A DNA stretch of 42,668 nucleotides from Nemertoderma westbladi (Eukaryota > Xenacoelomorpha > Nemertodermatida > Nemertodermatidae): assembly GCA_032718475.1 (NCBI GenBank), contig JAUCBJ010003364.1:1-42668 (forward strand), given 5' to 3'. The translations under genes were made by a program, and so were the position numbers. Within the stretch, counting starts at the first letter, position 1. Each line of letters starts with the position of its first letter. Under the pieces are notes generated by a model. The model ran no database searches, was not told where the DNA came from, and saw only the letters and a list, made by a program, of their open reading frames with translations. This document shows, piece by piece, positions 31,700-42,668 of this stretch.

Positions 31700-34130
31700 G
31701 TAAATAAACAGATAAATGGCAACCAACGTTAGGTGAGTAAATAAACAGATAATGGCAACCAACGTTAGGTGAGTAAATAAACAGATAATGGCAACCAACG
31801 TTAGGTGAGTAAATAAACAGATAATGGCAACCAAAGTTCGGTGAGTAAATAAACAGATAATGGCAACCAAAGTTCGGTGAGTAAATAAACAGATAAATGG
31901 CAACCAACGTTAGGTGAGTAAATAAACAGATAAATGGCAACCAACGTTAGGTGAGTAAATAAACAGATAATGGAAACCAACGTTAGGTGAGTAAATAAAC
32001 AGATAATGGCAACCAACGTTAGGTGAGTAAATAAACAGATAATGGCAACCAACGTTAGGTGAGTAAATAAACAGATAATGGCAACCAACGTTAGGTGAGT
32101 AAATAAACAGATAATGGCAACCAACGTTAGGTGAGTAAATAAACAGATAATGGCAACCAAAGTTCGGTGAGTAAATAAACAGATAATGGCAACCAAAGTT
32201 CGGTGAGTAAATAAACAGATAAATGGCAACCAACGTTAGGTGAGTAAATAAACAGATAAATGGCAACCAACGTTAGGTGAGTAAATAATCGGGAGAATAG
32301 CAACCAACGTTAGGTGAGTAAATAAACAGATAATGGAAACCAACGTTAGGTGAGTAAATAAACAGATAATGGCCACCAACGTTAGGTGAGTAAATAAACA
32401 GATAATGGCAACCAAAGTTAGGTGAGTAAATAAACAGATAATGGCAACCAACGTTAGGTGAGTAAATAAACAGATAAATGGCAACCAACGTTAGGTGAGT
32501 AAATAAACAGATAATGGCAACCAACGTTAGATGAGTAAATAGACAGATAATGGCAACCAACGTTAGGTGAGTAAATAAACAGATAATGGCAACCAACATT
32601 AGGTGAGTAAATAAACAGATAATGGCCACCAACGTTAGGTGAGTAAATAAACAGATAATGGAAACCAACATTAGGTGAGTAAATAAACAGATAATGGCAA
32701 CCAACGTTAGGTGAGTAAATAAACAGATAATGGCAACCAACGTTAGGTGAGTAAATAAACAGATAATGGCAACCAACGTTAGGTGAGTAAATAAACAGAT
32801 AATGGCCACCAACATTAGGTGAGTAAATAAACAGATAATGGCCACCAACGTTAGATGAGTAAATAAACAGATAATGGCAACCAACGTTAGGTGAGTAAAT
32901 AAACAGATAATGGCAACCAACGTTAGGTGAGTAAATAAACAGATAATGGCAACCAACGTTAGGTGAGTAAATAAACAGATAATGGCAACCAACGTTAGGT
33001 GAGTAAATAAACAGATAATGGCAACCAACGTTAGGTGAGTAAATAAACAGATAATGGCAACCAACGTTAGGTGAGTAAATAAACAGATAATGGCAACCAA
33101 CGTTAGGTGAGTAAATAAACAGATAATGGCCACCAACGTTAGATGAGTAAATAGACAGATAATGGCAACCAACCTTAGGTGAGTAAATAAACAGATAATG
33201 GCAACCAACGTTAGGTGAGTAAATAATCAGATAATGGCCACCAACGTTAGATGAGTAAATAGACAGATAATGGCAACCAACCTTAGGTGAGTAAATAAAC
33301 AGATAATGGCAACCAACGTTAGGTGAGTAAATAAACAGATAATGGCAACCAACGTTAGGTGAGTCAATAAACAGATAATGGCAACCAACGTTAGGTGAGT
33401 AAATAAATAGATAATGGCAACCAACGTTAGGTGAGTAAATAAACAGATAATGGCCACCAACGTTAGGTGAGTAAATAAACAGATAATGGCAACCAACGTT
33501 AGGTGAGTAAATAAATAGATAATGGCAACCAACGTTAGGTGAGTAAATAAACAGATAATGGCAACCAACGTTAGGTGAGTAAATAAACAGATAATGGCAA
33601 CCAACGTTAGGTGAGTAAATAAACAGATAATGGCCACCAACGTTAGGTGAGTAAATAAACAGATAATGGCCACCAACGTTAGGTGAGTAAATAAACAGAA
33701 AATGGCAACCAACGTTATGTGAGTAAATAAACAGATAATGGCAACCAACGTTAGGTGAGTAAATAAACAGATAATGGCAACCAACGTTAGGTGAGTAAAT
33801 AAACAGATAATGGCAACCAACGTTAGGTGAGTAAATAAACAGATAATGGAAACCAACGTTAGGTGAGTAAATAAACAGAAAATGGCAACCAACGTTAGGT
33901 GAGTAAATAAACAGATAATGGCAACCAACGTTAGGTGAGTAAATAAACAGATAATGGCCACCAACGTTAGGTGAGTAAATAAACAGATAATGGCCACCAA
34001 CGTTAGGTGAGTAAATAAACAGATAATGGCAACCAACGTTAGGTGAGTAAATAAACAGAAAATGGCAACCAACGTTAGGTGAGTAAATAATCGGGAGAAT
34101 AGCAACCAACGTTAGGTGAGTAAATAAACA
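31700..34130 (+). repeat. Array zone with 37-bp units and a 50-unit duplication
   Basis: Several units here have one extra A (AGATAAATGGC, near 31713, 31893, 31930, 32219, 32256 and 32475), shifting the phase of the array. A distinctive unit, TAATCGGGAGAATAGCAACC, occurs near 32287 and again near 34089, 1,802 bases apart (50 units plus 2 bases). The phase shifts split the minus-strand open frames here into overlapping pieces. Confidence 0.75.
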
Positions 34131-35038
34131 GAAAATGGCCACCAACGTTAGGTGAGTAAATAAACAGATAATGGCAACCAACGTTAGGAGAGTAAATAAA
34201 CAGATAATGGCAACCAACGTTAGGTGAGTAAATAAACAGATAATGGCAACCAACGTTAGGAGAGTAAATAAACAGATAATGGCAACCAACGTTAGGTGAG
34301 TAAATAAACAGATAATGGCAACCAACGTTAGGTGAGTAAATAAACAGATAATGGCAACCAACGTTAGGTGAGTAAATAAACAGATAATGGCCGCCAACGT
34401 TAGGTGAGTCAATAAACAGATAATGGAAACCAACGTTAGGTGAGTAAATAAACAGATAATGGCAACCAACGTTAGGTGAGTAAATAAACAGATAATGGCA
34501 ACCAACGTTAGGTGAGTAAATAAACAGATAATGGCAACCAACGTTAGGTGAGTAAATAAACAGATAATGGCAACCAACGTTAGGTGAGTAAATAAACAGA
34601 TAATGGCAACCAACGTTATGTGAGTAAATAAACAGATAATGGCAACCAACGTTAGGAGAGTAAATAAACAGATAATGGCAACCAACGTTATGTGAGTAAA
34701 TAAACAGATAATGGCAACCAACGTTAGGTGAGTAAATAAACAGATAATGGCAACCAACGTTAGGAGAGTAAATAAACAGATAATGGCAACCAACGTTAGG
34801 TGAGTAAATAAACAGATAATGGCCGCCAACGTTAGGTGAGTCAATAAACAGATAATGGAAACCAACGTTAGGAGAGTAAATAAACAGATAATGGCAACCA
34901 ACGTTAGGTGAGTAAATAAACAGATAATGGCAACCAACGTTAGGTGAGTAAATAAACAGATAATGGCAACCAACGTTAGGTGAGTAAATAAACAGATAAT
35001 GGCAACCAACGTTAGGTGAGTAAATAAACAGATAATGG

Positions 35039-36550
35039 CCGCCAACGTTAGGTGAGTAAATAAACAGATAATGGCAACCAACGTTAGGTGAGTAAATAAA
35101 CAGATAATGGCCGCCAACGTTAGGTGAGTCAATAAACAGATAATGGAAACCAACGTTAGGAGAGTAAATAAACAGATAATGGCAACCAACGTTAGGTGAG
35201 TAAATAAACAGATAATGGCAACCAACGTTAGGTGAGTAAATAAACAGATAATGGCAACCAACGTTAGGTGAGTAAATAAACAGATAATGGCCGCCAACGT
35301 TAGGTGAGTCAATAAACAGATAATGGAAACCAACGTTAGGTGAGTAAATAAACAGATAATGGCAACCAACGTTAGGTGAGTAAATAAACAGATAATGGCA
35401 ACCAACGTTAGGTGAGTAAATAAACAGATAATGGCAACCAACGTTAGGTGAGTAAATAAACAGATAATGGCAACCAACGTTAGGTGAGTAAATAAACAGA
35501 TAATGGCAACCAACGTTATGTGAGTAAATAAACAGATAATGGCAACCAACGTTAGGAGAGTAAATAAACAGATAATGGCAACCAACGTTATGTGAGTAAA
35601 TAAACAGATAATGGCAACCAACGTTAGGTGAGTAAATAAACAGATAATGGCAACCAACGTTAGGAGAGTAAATAAACAGATAATGGCAACCAACGTTAGG
35701 TGAGTAAATAAACAGATAATGGCAACCAACGTTAGGTGAGTAAATAAACAGATAATGGCAACCAACGTTAGGTGAGTAAATAAACAGATAATGGCCGCCA
35801 ACGTTAGGTGAGTAAATAAACAGATAATGGCAACCAACGTTAGGTGAGTAAATAAACAGATAATGGCCGCCAACGTTAGGTGAGTCAATAAACAGATAAT
35901 GGAAACCAACGTTAGGAGAGTAAATAAACAGATAATGGCAACCAACGTTAGGTGAGTAAATAAACAGATAATGGCAACCAACGTTAGGTGAGTAAATAAA
36001 CAGATAATGGCAACCAACGTTAGGTGAGTAAATAAACAGATAATGGCCGCCAACGTTAGGTGAGTCAATAAACAGATAATGGAAACCAACGTTAGGTGAG
36101 TAAATAAACAGATAATGGCAACCAACGTTAGGTGAGTAAATAAACAGATAATGGCAACCAACGTTAGGTGAGTAAATAAACAGATAATGGCAACCAACGT
36201 TAGGTGAGTAAATAAACAGATAATGGCAACCAACGTTAGGTGAGTAAATAAACAGATAATGGCAACCAACGTTATGTGAGTAAATAAACAGATAATGGCA
36301 ACCAACGTTAGGAGAGTAAATAAACAGATAATGGCAACCAACGTTATGTGAGTAAATAAACAGATAATGGCAACCAACGTTAGGTGAGTAAATAAACAGA
36401 TAATGGCAACCAACGTTAGGAGAGTAAATAAACAGATAATGGCAACCAACGTTAGGTGAGTAAATAAACAGATAATGGCAACCAACGTTAGGTGAGTAAA
36501 TAAACAGATAATGGCAACCAACGTTAGGTGAGTAAATAAACAGATAATGG
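35039..36550 (+). repeat. Two tandem copies of a 756-bp (21-unit) higher-order repeat
   Basis: Rare markers recur with a 756-base spacing: GGCCGCC units at about 35039 and 35795, GGCCGCC with GAGTCAATAA at 35111 and 35867 and again at 35291 and 36047, and TATGTGAGT units at about 35517 and 36274. A partial third copy matching 35291-35722 lies at 34391-34822. This is the arrangement seen in satellite higher-order repeats. Confidence 0.82.
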
Positions 36551-39500
36551 CCACCAACGTTAGGTGAGTAAATAAACAGATAATGGAAACCAACGTTAGG
36601 TGAGTAAATAAACAGATAATGGCCACCAACGTTAGGTGAGTAAATAAACAGATAATGGCAACCAACGTTAGGTGAGTAAATAAACAGATAATGGCAACCA
36701 ACGTTAGGTGAGTAAATAAACAGATAATGGCAACCAACGTTAGGTGAGTAAATAAACAGATAATGGCAACCAATGTTAGGAGAGTAAATAAACAGATAAT
36801 GGCAACCAACGTTAGGTGAGTAAATAAACAGATAATGGCAACCAACGTTAGGAGAGTAAATAAACAGATAATGGCAACCAACGTTAGGTGAGTAAATAAA
36901 CAGATAATGGCAACCAACGTTAGGTGAGTAAATAAACAGATAATGGAAACCAACGTTAGGTGAGTAAATAAACAGATAATGGCCGCCAACGTTAGGTGAG
37001 TAAATAAACAGATAATGGAAACCAACGTTAGGTGAGTAAATAAACAGATAATGGCAACCAACGTTAGGAGAGTAAATAAACAGATAATGGCAACCAAAGT
37101 TCGGTGAGTAAATAAACAGATAATGGCAACCAACGTTAGGTGAGTAAATAAACAGATAATGGAAACCAACGCTAGGTGAGTAAATAAACAGATAATGGCA
37201 ACCAACGTTAGGTGAGTAAATAAACAGATAATGGCAACCAACGTTAGGTGAGTAAATAAACAGATAATGGCAACCAACGTTAGGTGAGTAAATAAACAGA
37301 TAATGGCAACCAACGTTAGGTGAGTAAATAAACAGATAATGGCAACCAACGTTAGGTGAGTAAATAAACAGATAATGGCAACCAACGTTAGGTGAGTAAA
37401 TAAACAGATAATGGCAACCAACGTTAGGTGAGTAAATAAACAGATAATGGCAACCAACGTTAGGTGAGTAAATAAACAGATAATGGCAACCAACGTTAGG
37501 TGAGTAAATAAACAGATAATGGCAACCAACGTTAGGTGAGTAAATAAACAGATAATGGCAACCAACGTTAGGTGAGTAAATAAACAGATAATGGCAACCA
37601 ACGTTAGGTGAGTAAATAATCAGATAATGGCAACCAACGTTAGGTGAGTAAATAAACAGATAATGGCAACCAACGTTAGGTGAGTAAATAAACAGATAAT
37701 GGCAACCAACGTTAGGTGAGTAAATAAACAGATAATGGCAACCAACGTTAGGTGAGTAAATAAACAGATAATGGCAACCAACGTTAGGTGAGTAAATAAA
37801 CAGATAATGGCAACCAACGTTAGGTGAGTAAATAAACAGATAATGGCAACCAACGTTAGGTGAGTAAATAAACAGATAATAGCAACCAACGTTAGGTGAG
37901 TAAATAAACAGATAATGGCCGCCAACGTTAGGTGAGTAAATAAACAGATAATGGCAACCAACGTTAGGTGAGTAAATAAACAGATAATAGCAACCAACGT
38001 TAGGTGAGTAAATAAACAGATAATGGCAACCAAAGTTCGGTGAGTAAATAAACAGATAATGGCAACCAACGTTAGGTGAGTAAATAAACAGATAATGGCA
38101 ACCAAAGTTAGGTGAGTAAATAAACAGATAATGGCAACCAAAGTTGGGTGAGTAAATAAACAGATAATGGCAACCAACGTTAGGTGAGTAAATAAACAGA
38201 TAATGGCAACCAACGTTAGGTGAGTAAATAAACAGATAATGGCAACCAACGTTAGGTGAGTAAATAAACAGATAATGGCAACCAACGTTAGGTGAGTAAA
38301 TAAACAGATAATGGCAACCAAAGTTCGGTGAGTAAATAAACAGATAATGGCCACCAACGTTAGGTGAGTAAATAAACAGATAATGACAACCAACGTTAGG
38401 TGAGTAAATAAACAGATAATGGCAACCAACGTTAGGTGAGTAAATAAACAGATAATGACAACCAACGTTAGGTGAGTAAATAAACAGATAATGGCAACCA
38501 AAGTTCGGTGAGTAAATAAACAGATAATGGCCACCAACGTTAGGTGAGTAAATAAACAGATAATGGAAACCAACGTTAGGTGAGTAAATAAACAGATAAT
38601 GGCAACCAAAGTTAGGTGAGTAAATAAACAGATAATGGCAACCAAAGTTAGGTGAGTAAATAAACAGATAATGGCAACCAACGTTAGGTGAGTAAATAAA
38701 CAGATAATGGCCGCCAACGTTAGGTGAGTAAATAAACAGATAATGACAACCAACGTTAGGTGAGTAAATAAACAGATAATGGCAACCAAAGTTCGGTGAG
38801 TAAATAAACAGATAATGGCAACCAACGTTAGGTGAGTAAATAAACAGATAATGGCAACCAACGTTAGGTGAGTAAATAAACAGATAATGGAAACCAACGT
38901 TAGGTGAGTAAATAAACAGATAATGGCAACCAACGTTAGGAGAGTAAATAAACAGATAATGGCAACCAAAGTTCGGTGAGTAAATAAACAGATAATGGCA
39001 ACCAACGTTAGGTGAGTAAATAAACAGATAATGGCAACCAACGTTAGGTGAGTAAATAAACAGATAATGGCAACCAACGTTATGTGAGTAAATAAACAGA
39101 TAATGGAAACCAACGTTAGGTGAGAAAATAAACAGATAATGGCAACCAACGTTAGGTGAGTAAATAAACAGATAATGGCAACCAACGTTAGGAGAGTAAA
39201 TAAACAGATAATGGCAACCAAAGTTCGGTGAGTAAATAAACAGATAATGGCAACCAACGTTAGGTGAGTAAATAAACAGATAATGGCAACCAACGTTAGG
39301 AGAGTAAATAAACAGATAATGGCAACCAACGTTAGGTGAGTAAAGAAACAGATAATGGCAACCAACGTTAGGTGAGTAAATAAACAGATAATGGCAACCA
39401 ACTTTAGGAGAGTAAATAAACAGATAATGGCAACCAAAGTTCGGTGAGTAAATAAACAGATAATGGCAACCAACGTTAGGTGAGTAAATAAACAGATAAT

Positions 39501-42500
39501 GGCAACCAACGTTAGGTGAGTAAATAAACAGATAATGGCAACCAACGTTAGGTGAGTAAATAAACAGATAATGGCAACCAACGTTAGGTGAGTAAATAAA
39601 CAGATAATGGCAACCAAAGTTCGGTGAGTAAATAAACAGATAATGGCAACCAACGTTAGGTGAGTAAATAAACAGATAATGGCAACCAACGTTAGGTGAG
39701 TAAATAAACAGATAATGGAAACCAACGTTAGGTGAGTAAATAAACAGATAATGGCAACCAACGTTAGGAGAGTAAATAAACAGATAATGGCAACCAAAGT
39801 TCGGTGAGTAAATAAACAGATAATGGCAACCAACGTTAGGAGAGTAAATAAACAGATAATGGCAACCAACGTTAGGTGAGTAAATAAACAGATAATGGCC
39901 GCCAACGTTAGGTGAGTAAATAAACAGATAATGGCCGCCAACGTTATGTGAGTAAATAAACAGATAATGGCCACCAACGTTAGGAGAGTAAATAAACAGA
40001 TAATGGCAACCAACGTTAGGAGAGTAAATAAACAGATAATGGCAACCAACGTTAGGTGAGTAAATAAACAGATAATGGCAACCAACGTTAGGAGAGTAAA
40101 TAAACAGATAATGGAAACCAACGTTAGGTGAGTAAATAAACAGATAATGGCCACCAACGTTAGGTGAGTAAATAAACAGATAATGGCAACCAACGTTAGG
40201 TGAGTAAATAAACAGATAATGGCAACCAACGTTAGGAGAGTAAATAAACAGATAATGGCAACCAACGTTAGGTGAGTAAATAAACAGATAATGGCAACCA
40301 ACGTTAGGTGAGTAAATAAACAGATAATGGCAACCAACGTTAGGTGAGTAAATAAACAGATAATGGCAACCAACGTTAGGTGAGTAAATAAACAGATAAT
40401 GGCAACCAACGTTAGGTGAGTAAATAAACAGATAATGGCAACCAACGTTAGGTGAGTAAATAAACAGATAATGACAACCAACGTTAGGTGAGTAAATAAA
40501 CAGATAATGGCCGCCAACGTTAGGTGAGTAAATAAACAGATAATGGCAACCAACGTTAGGTGAGTCAATAAACAGATAATGGCAACCAACGTTAGGTGAG
40601 TAAATAAACAGATAATGGCAACCAACGTTAGGTGAGTAAATAAACAGATAATGGCAACCAACGTTAGGTGAGTAAATAAACAGATAATGGCCGCCAACGT
40701 TAGGTGAGTAAATAAACAGATAATGGCAACCAACGTTAGGTGAGTCAATAAACAGATAATGGCCACCAACGATAGGTGAGTAAATAAACAGATAATGGCA
40801 ACCAACGTTAGGTGAGTAAATAAACAGATAATGGCCACCAACGATAGGTGAGTAAATAAACAGATAATGGCAACCAACGTTAGGTGAGTAAATAAACAGA
40901 TAATGGCCACCAACGTTAGGTGAGTAAATAAACAGATAATGGCAACCAACGTTAGGTGAGTAAATAAACAGATAATGGCAACCAACGTTAGGTGAGTAAA
41001 TAAACAGATAATGGCAACCAACGTTAGGTGAGTAAATAAACAGATAATGGCAACCAACGTTAGGTGAGTAAATAAACAGATAATGGCCACCAACGTTAGG
41101 TGAGTAAATAAACAGATAATGGCAACCAACGTTAGGTGAGTAAATAAACAGATAATGGCCACCAACGTTAGGTGAGTAAATAAACAGATAATGGCAACCA
41201 ACGTTAGGTGAGTAAATAAACAGATAATGGCAACCAACGTTAGGTGAGTAAATAAACAGATAATGGCCGCCAACGTTAGGTGAGTAAATAAACAGATAAT
41301 GGCAACCAGCGTTAGGTGAGTAAATAAACAGATAATGGCAACCAACGTTAGGTGAGTAAATAAACAGATAATGGCCACCAACGTTAGGTGAGTAAATAAA
41401 CAGATAATGGCCACCAACGATAGGTGAGTAAATAAACAGATAATGGCAACCAACGTTAGGTGAGTAAATAAACAGATAATGGCCACCAACGTTAGGTGAG
41501 TAAATAAACAGATAATGGCAACCAACGTTAGGTGAGTAAATAAACAGATAATGGCAACCAACGTTAGGTGAGTAAATAAACAGATAATGGCAACCAACGT
41601 TAGGTGAGTAAATAAACAGATAATGGCAACCAACGTTAGGTGAGTAAATAAACAGATAATGGCCACCAACGTTAGGTGAGTAAATAAACAGATAATGGCA
41701 ACCAACGTTAGGTGAGTAAATAAACAGATAATGGCCACCAACGTTAGGTGAGTAAATAAACAGATAATGGCAACCAACGTTAGGTGAGTAAATAAACAGA
41801 TAATGGCAACCAACGTTAGGTGAGTAAATAAACAGATAATGGCCGCCAACGTTAGGTGAGTAAATAAACAGATAATGGCAACCAGCGTTAGGTGAGTAAA
41901 TAAACAGATAATGGCAACCAACGTTAGGTGAGTAAATAAACAGATAATGGCCACCAACGTTAGGTGAGTAAATAAACAGATAATGGCAACCAACGTTAGG
42001 TGAGTAAATAAACAGATAATGGCAACCAACGTTAGGTGAGTAAATAAACAGATAATGGCAACCAACGTTAGGTGAGTAAATAAACAGATAATGGCAACCA
42101 ACGTTAGGTGAGTAAATAAACAGATAATGGCCACCAACGTTAGGTGAGTAAATAAACAGATAATGGCCACCAACGTTAGGTGAGTAAATAAACAGATAAT
42201 GGTAACAAACGTTAGGTGAGTAAATAAACAGATAATGGCAACCAACGTTAGGTGAGTAAATAAACAGATAATGGCCGCCAACGTTAGGTGAGTAAATAAA
42301 CAGATAATGGAAACCAACGTTAGGTGAGTAAATAAACAGATAATGGCAACCAACGTTAGGTGAGTAAATAAACAGATAATGGCCACCAACGTTAAGTGAG
42401 TAAATAAACAGATAATGGCCACCAACGTTAGGTGAGTAAATAAACAGATAATGGCCACCAACGTTAGGTGAGTAAATAAACAGATAATGGCAACCAACGT

Positions 42501-42646
42501 TAGGTGAGTAAATAAACAGATAATGGCAACCAACGTTAGGTGAGTAAATAAACAGATAATGGCAACCAACGTTAGGTGAGTAAATAAACAGATAATGGCA
42601 ACCAACGTTAGGTGAGTAAATAAACAGATAATGGCAACCAATGTGA

Positions 42647-42667
42647 CGGGATCCAGGAGGGATCCCG
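42647..42667. repeat. Perfect 8-bp hairpin just after the array
   Basis: CGGGATCC, AGGAG and GGATCCCG form a perfect 8-bp stem with a 5-base loop in the last 22 bases of the window. It follows the break-off of the array at CCAATGTGA. It may be the end of an inserted element or the start of normal intron sequence; too little is visible. Confidence 0.6.
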
Positions 42668-42668
42668 A

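Larger units (their letters stand above)
17893..42641 (+). repeat. Giant 36-bp minisatellite (about 690 units) made of the KARS exon 4/intron 4 splice junction
   Basis: The unit consists of ACAGATAATGGCAACCAA and CGTTAGGTGAGTAAATAA, tiled head to tail without spacers for 24.7 kb. Its first half is the end of KARS exon 4 (with a 3-bp ACC insertion and C-to-T change) and its second half is the start of intron 4, so almost every unit carries an intact AG|GTGAGT donor. Common variants are CCACC, AAACC, GAACC and CGCC at the middle, AGATGAGT, AGGAGAGT or TATGTGAGT at the donor, and AAGTTCGG for CGTTAGG. Rare units are 33 or 37 bases. On the + strand all three frames hit a stop in each unit; on the minus strand two frames remain open for kilobases because 36 is divisible by 3. 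The array fills intron 4 to within about 27 bases of the window end. Confidence 0.97.
17914..42668 (+). other. KARS intron 4, 5' part (at least 24.7 kb, acceptor not in window)
   Basis: The intron starts GTGAGT immediately after exon 4 and is composed almost wholly of the 36-bp array. No acceptor followed by KARS exon 5 coding sequence (expected to continue with an NYKSEEEF-like segment) was found. Only 27 bases after the array are visible. Confidence 0.85.

Noticed and set aside
17893-42641. CRISPR array (36-bp repeat length)
   Set aside because: Units are directly contiguous with no spacers, the context is a spliced eukaryotic gene, and the unit is clearly derived from the adjacent exon junction.
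17893-42641. Centromeric or telomeric satellite
   Set aside because: Higher-order repeats resemble centromeric satellites, but the array starts precisely at an exon boundary and is in the sense orientation of the gene, so local expansion explains it better. The unit is not telomere-like.

Overview
This is a eukaryotic, almost certainly metazoan, genomic window. It holds two recognisable protein-coding genes, both on the + strand and both split by introns with GT-AG boundaries, in an AT-rich background full of non-autonomous transposons, fold-back repeats, long poly-G/poly-C tracts and minisatellites. Frequent TAGGCCTA-type motifs and long homopolymeric C/G runs recall marine invertebrate genomes, possibly a non-vertebrate deuterostome, but the species cannot be fixed from the sequence.

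Layout. 1-3182: repeat-rich flank with a hAT-like MITE (584-1376, perfect 8-bp target duplication), a 12-copy degenerate minisatellite (1988-2674) and a near-perfect 180-bp palindrome (2677-2856). 3183-6671: a complete gene for the PP2A B55 regulatory subunit (PPP2R2 family) in three coding exons giving 444 residues. Its second intron contains a dead LINE reverse transcriptase that was itself split by a TA-flanked fold-back element (4405-5310). 6672-16208: mostly non-coding, with probable 3' UTR of the B55 gene, several fold-back elements, a minisatellite (11713-12323), a piggyBac-like TTAA-flanked element filled with GACAGAC-rich repeats (12655-13605), related repeats outside it, and a degraded retroelement C-terminus (15352-15696). 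16209-17913: the first four coding exons of lysyl-tRNA synthetase (KARS1), covering the lysine-rich N-terminal extension and the start of the anticodon-binding OB fold.

The dominant object is a tandem array of about 690 copies of a 36-bp unit (17893-42641, about 58% of the window) that fills KARS intron 4. The unit is a copy of the exon 4/intron 4 junction itself: the last 21 exonic bases plus the 5' splice donor and the first intronic bases. The authentic exon end is the first repeat of the array, and nearly every following copy carries the same AG|GTGAGT donor. The window therefore has a real splice donor followed by hundreds of near-identical decoys, with zones where the donor has been mutated and with higher-order repeats. 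The remaining KARS exons are not in the window.

The very long open frames on the minus strand across this array come from the 36-bp (12-codon) period and are not treated as genes. No RNA genes, CRISPR arrays or bacterial features were seen. The two genes belong to unrelated pathways (protein dephosphorylation and tRNA charging) and no functional link is implied by their proximity.
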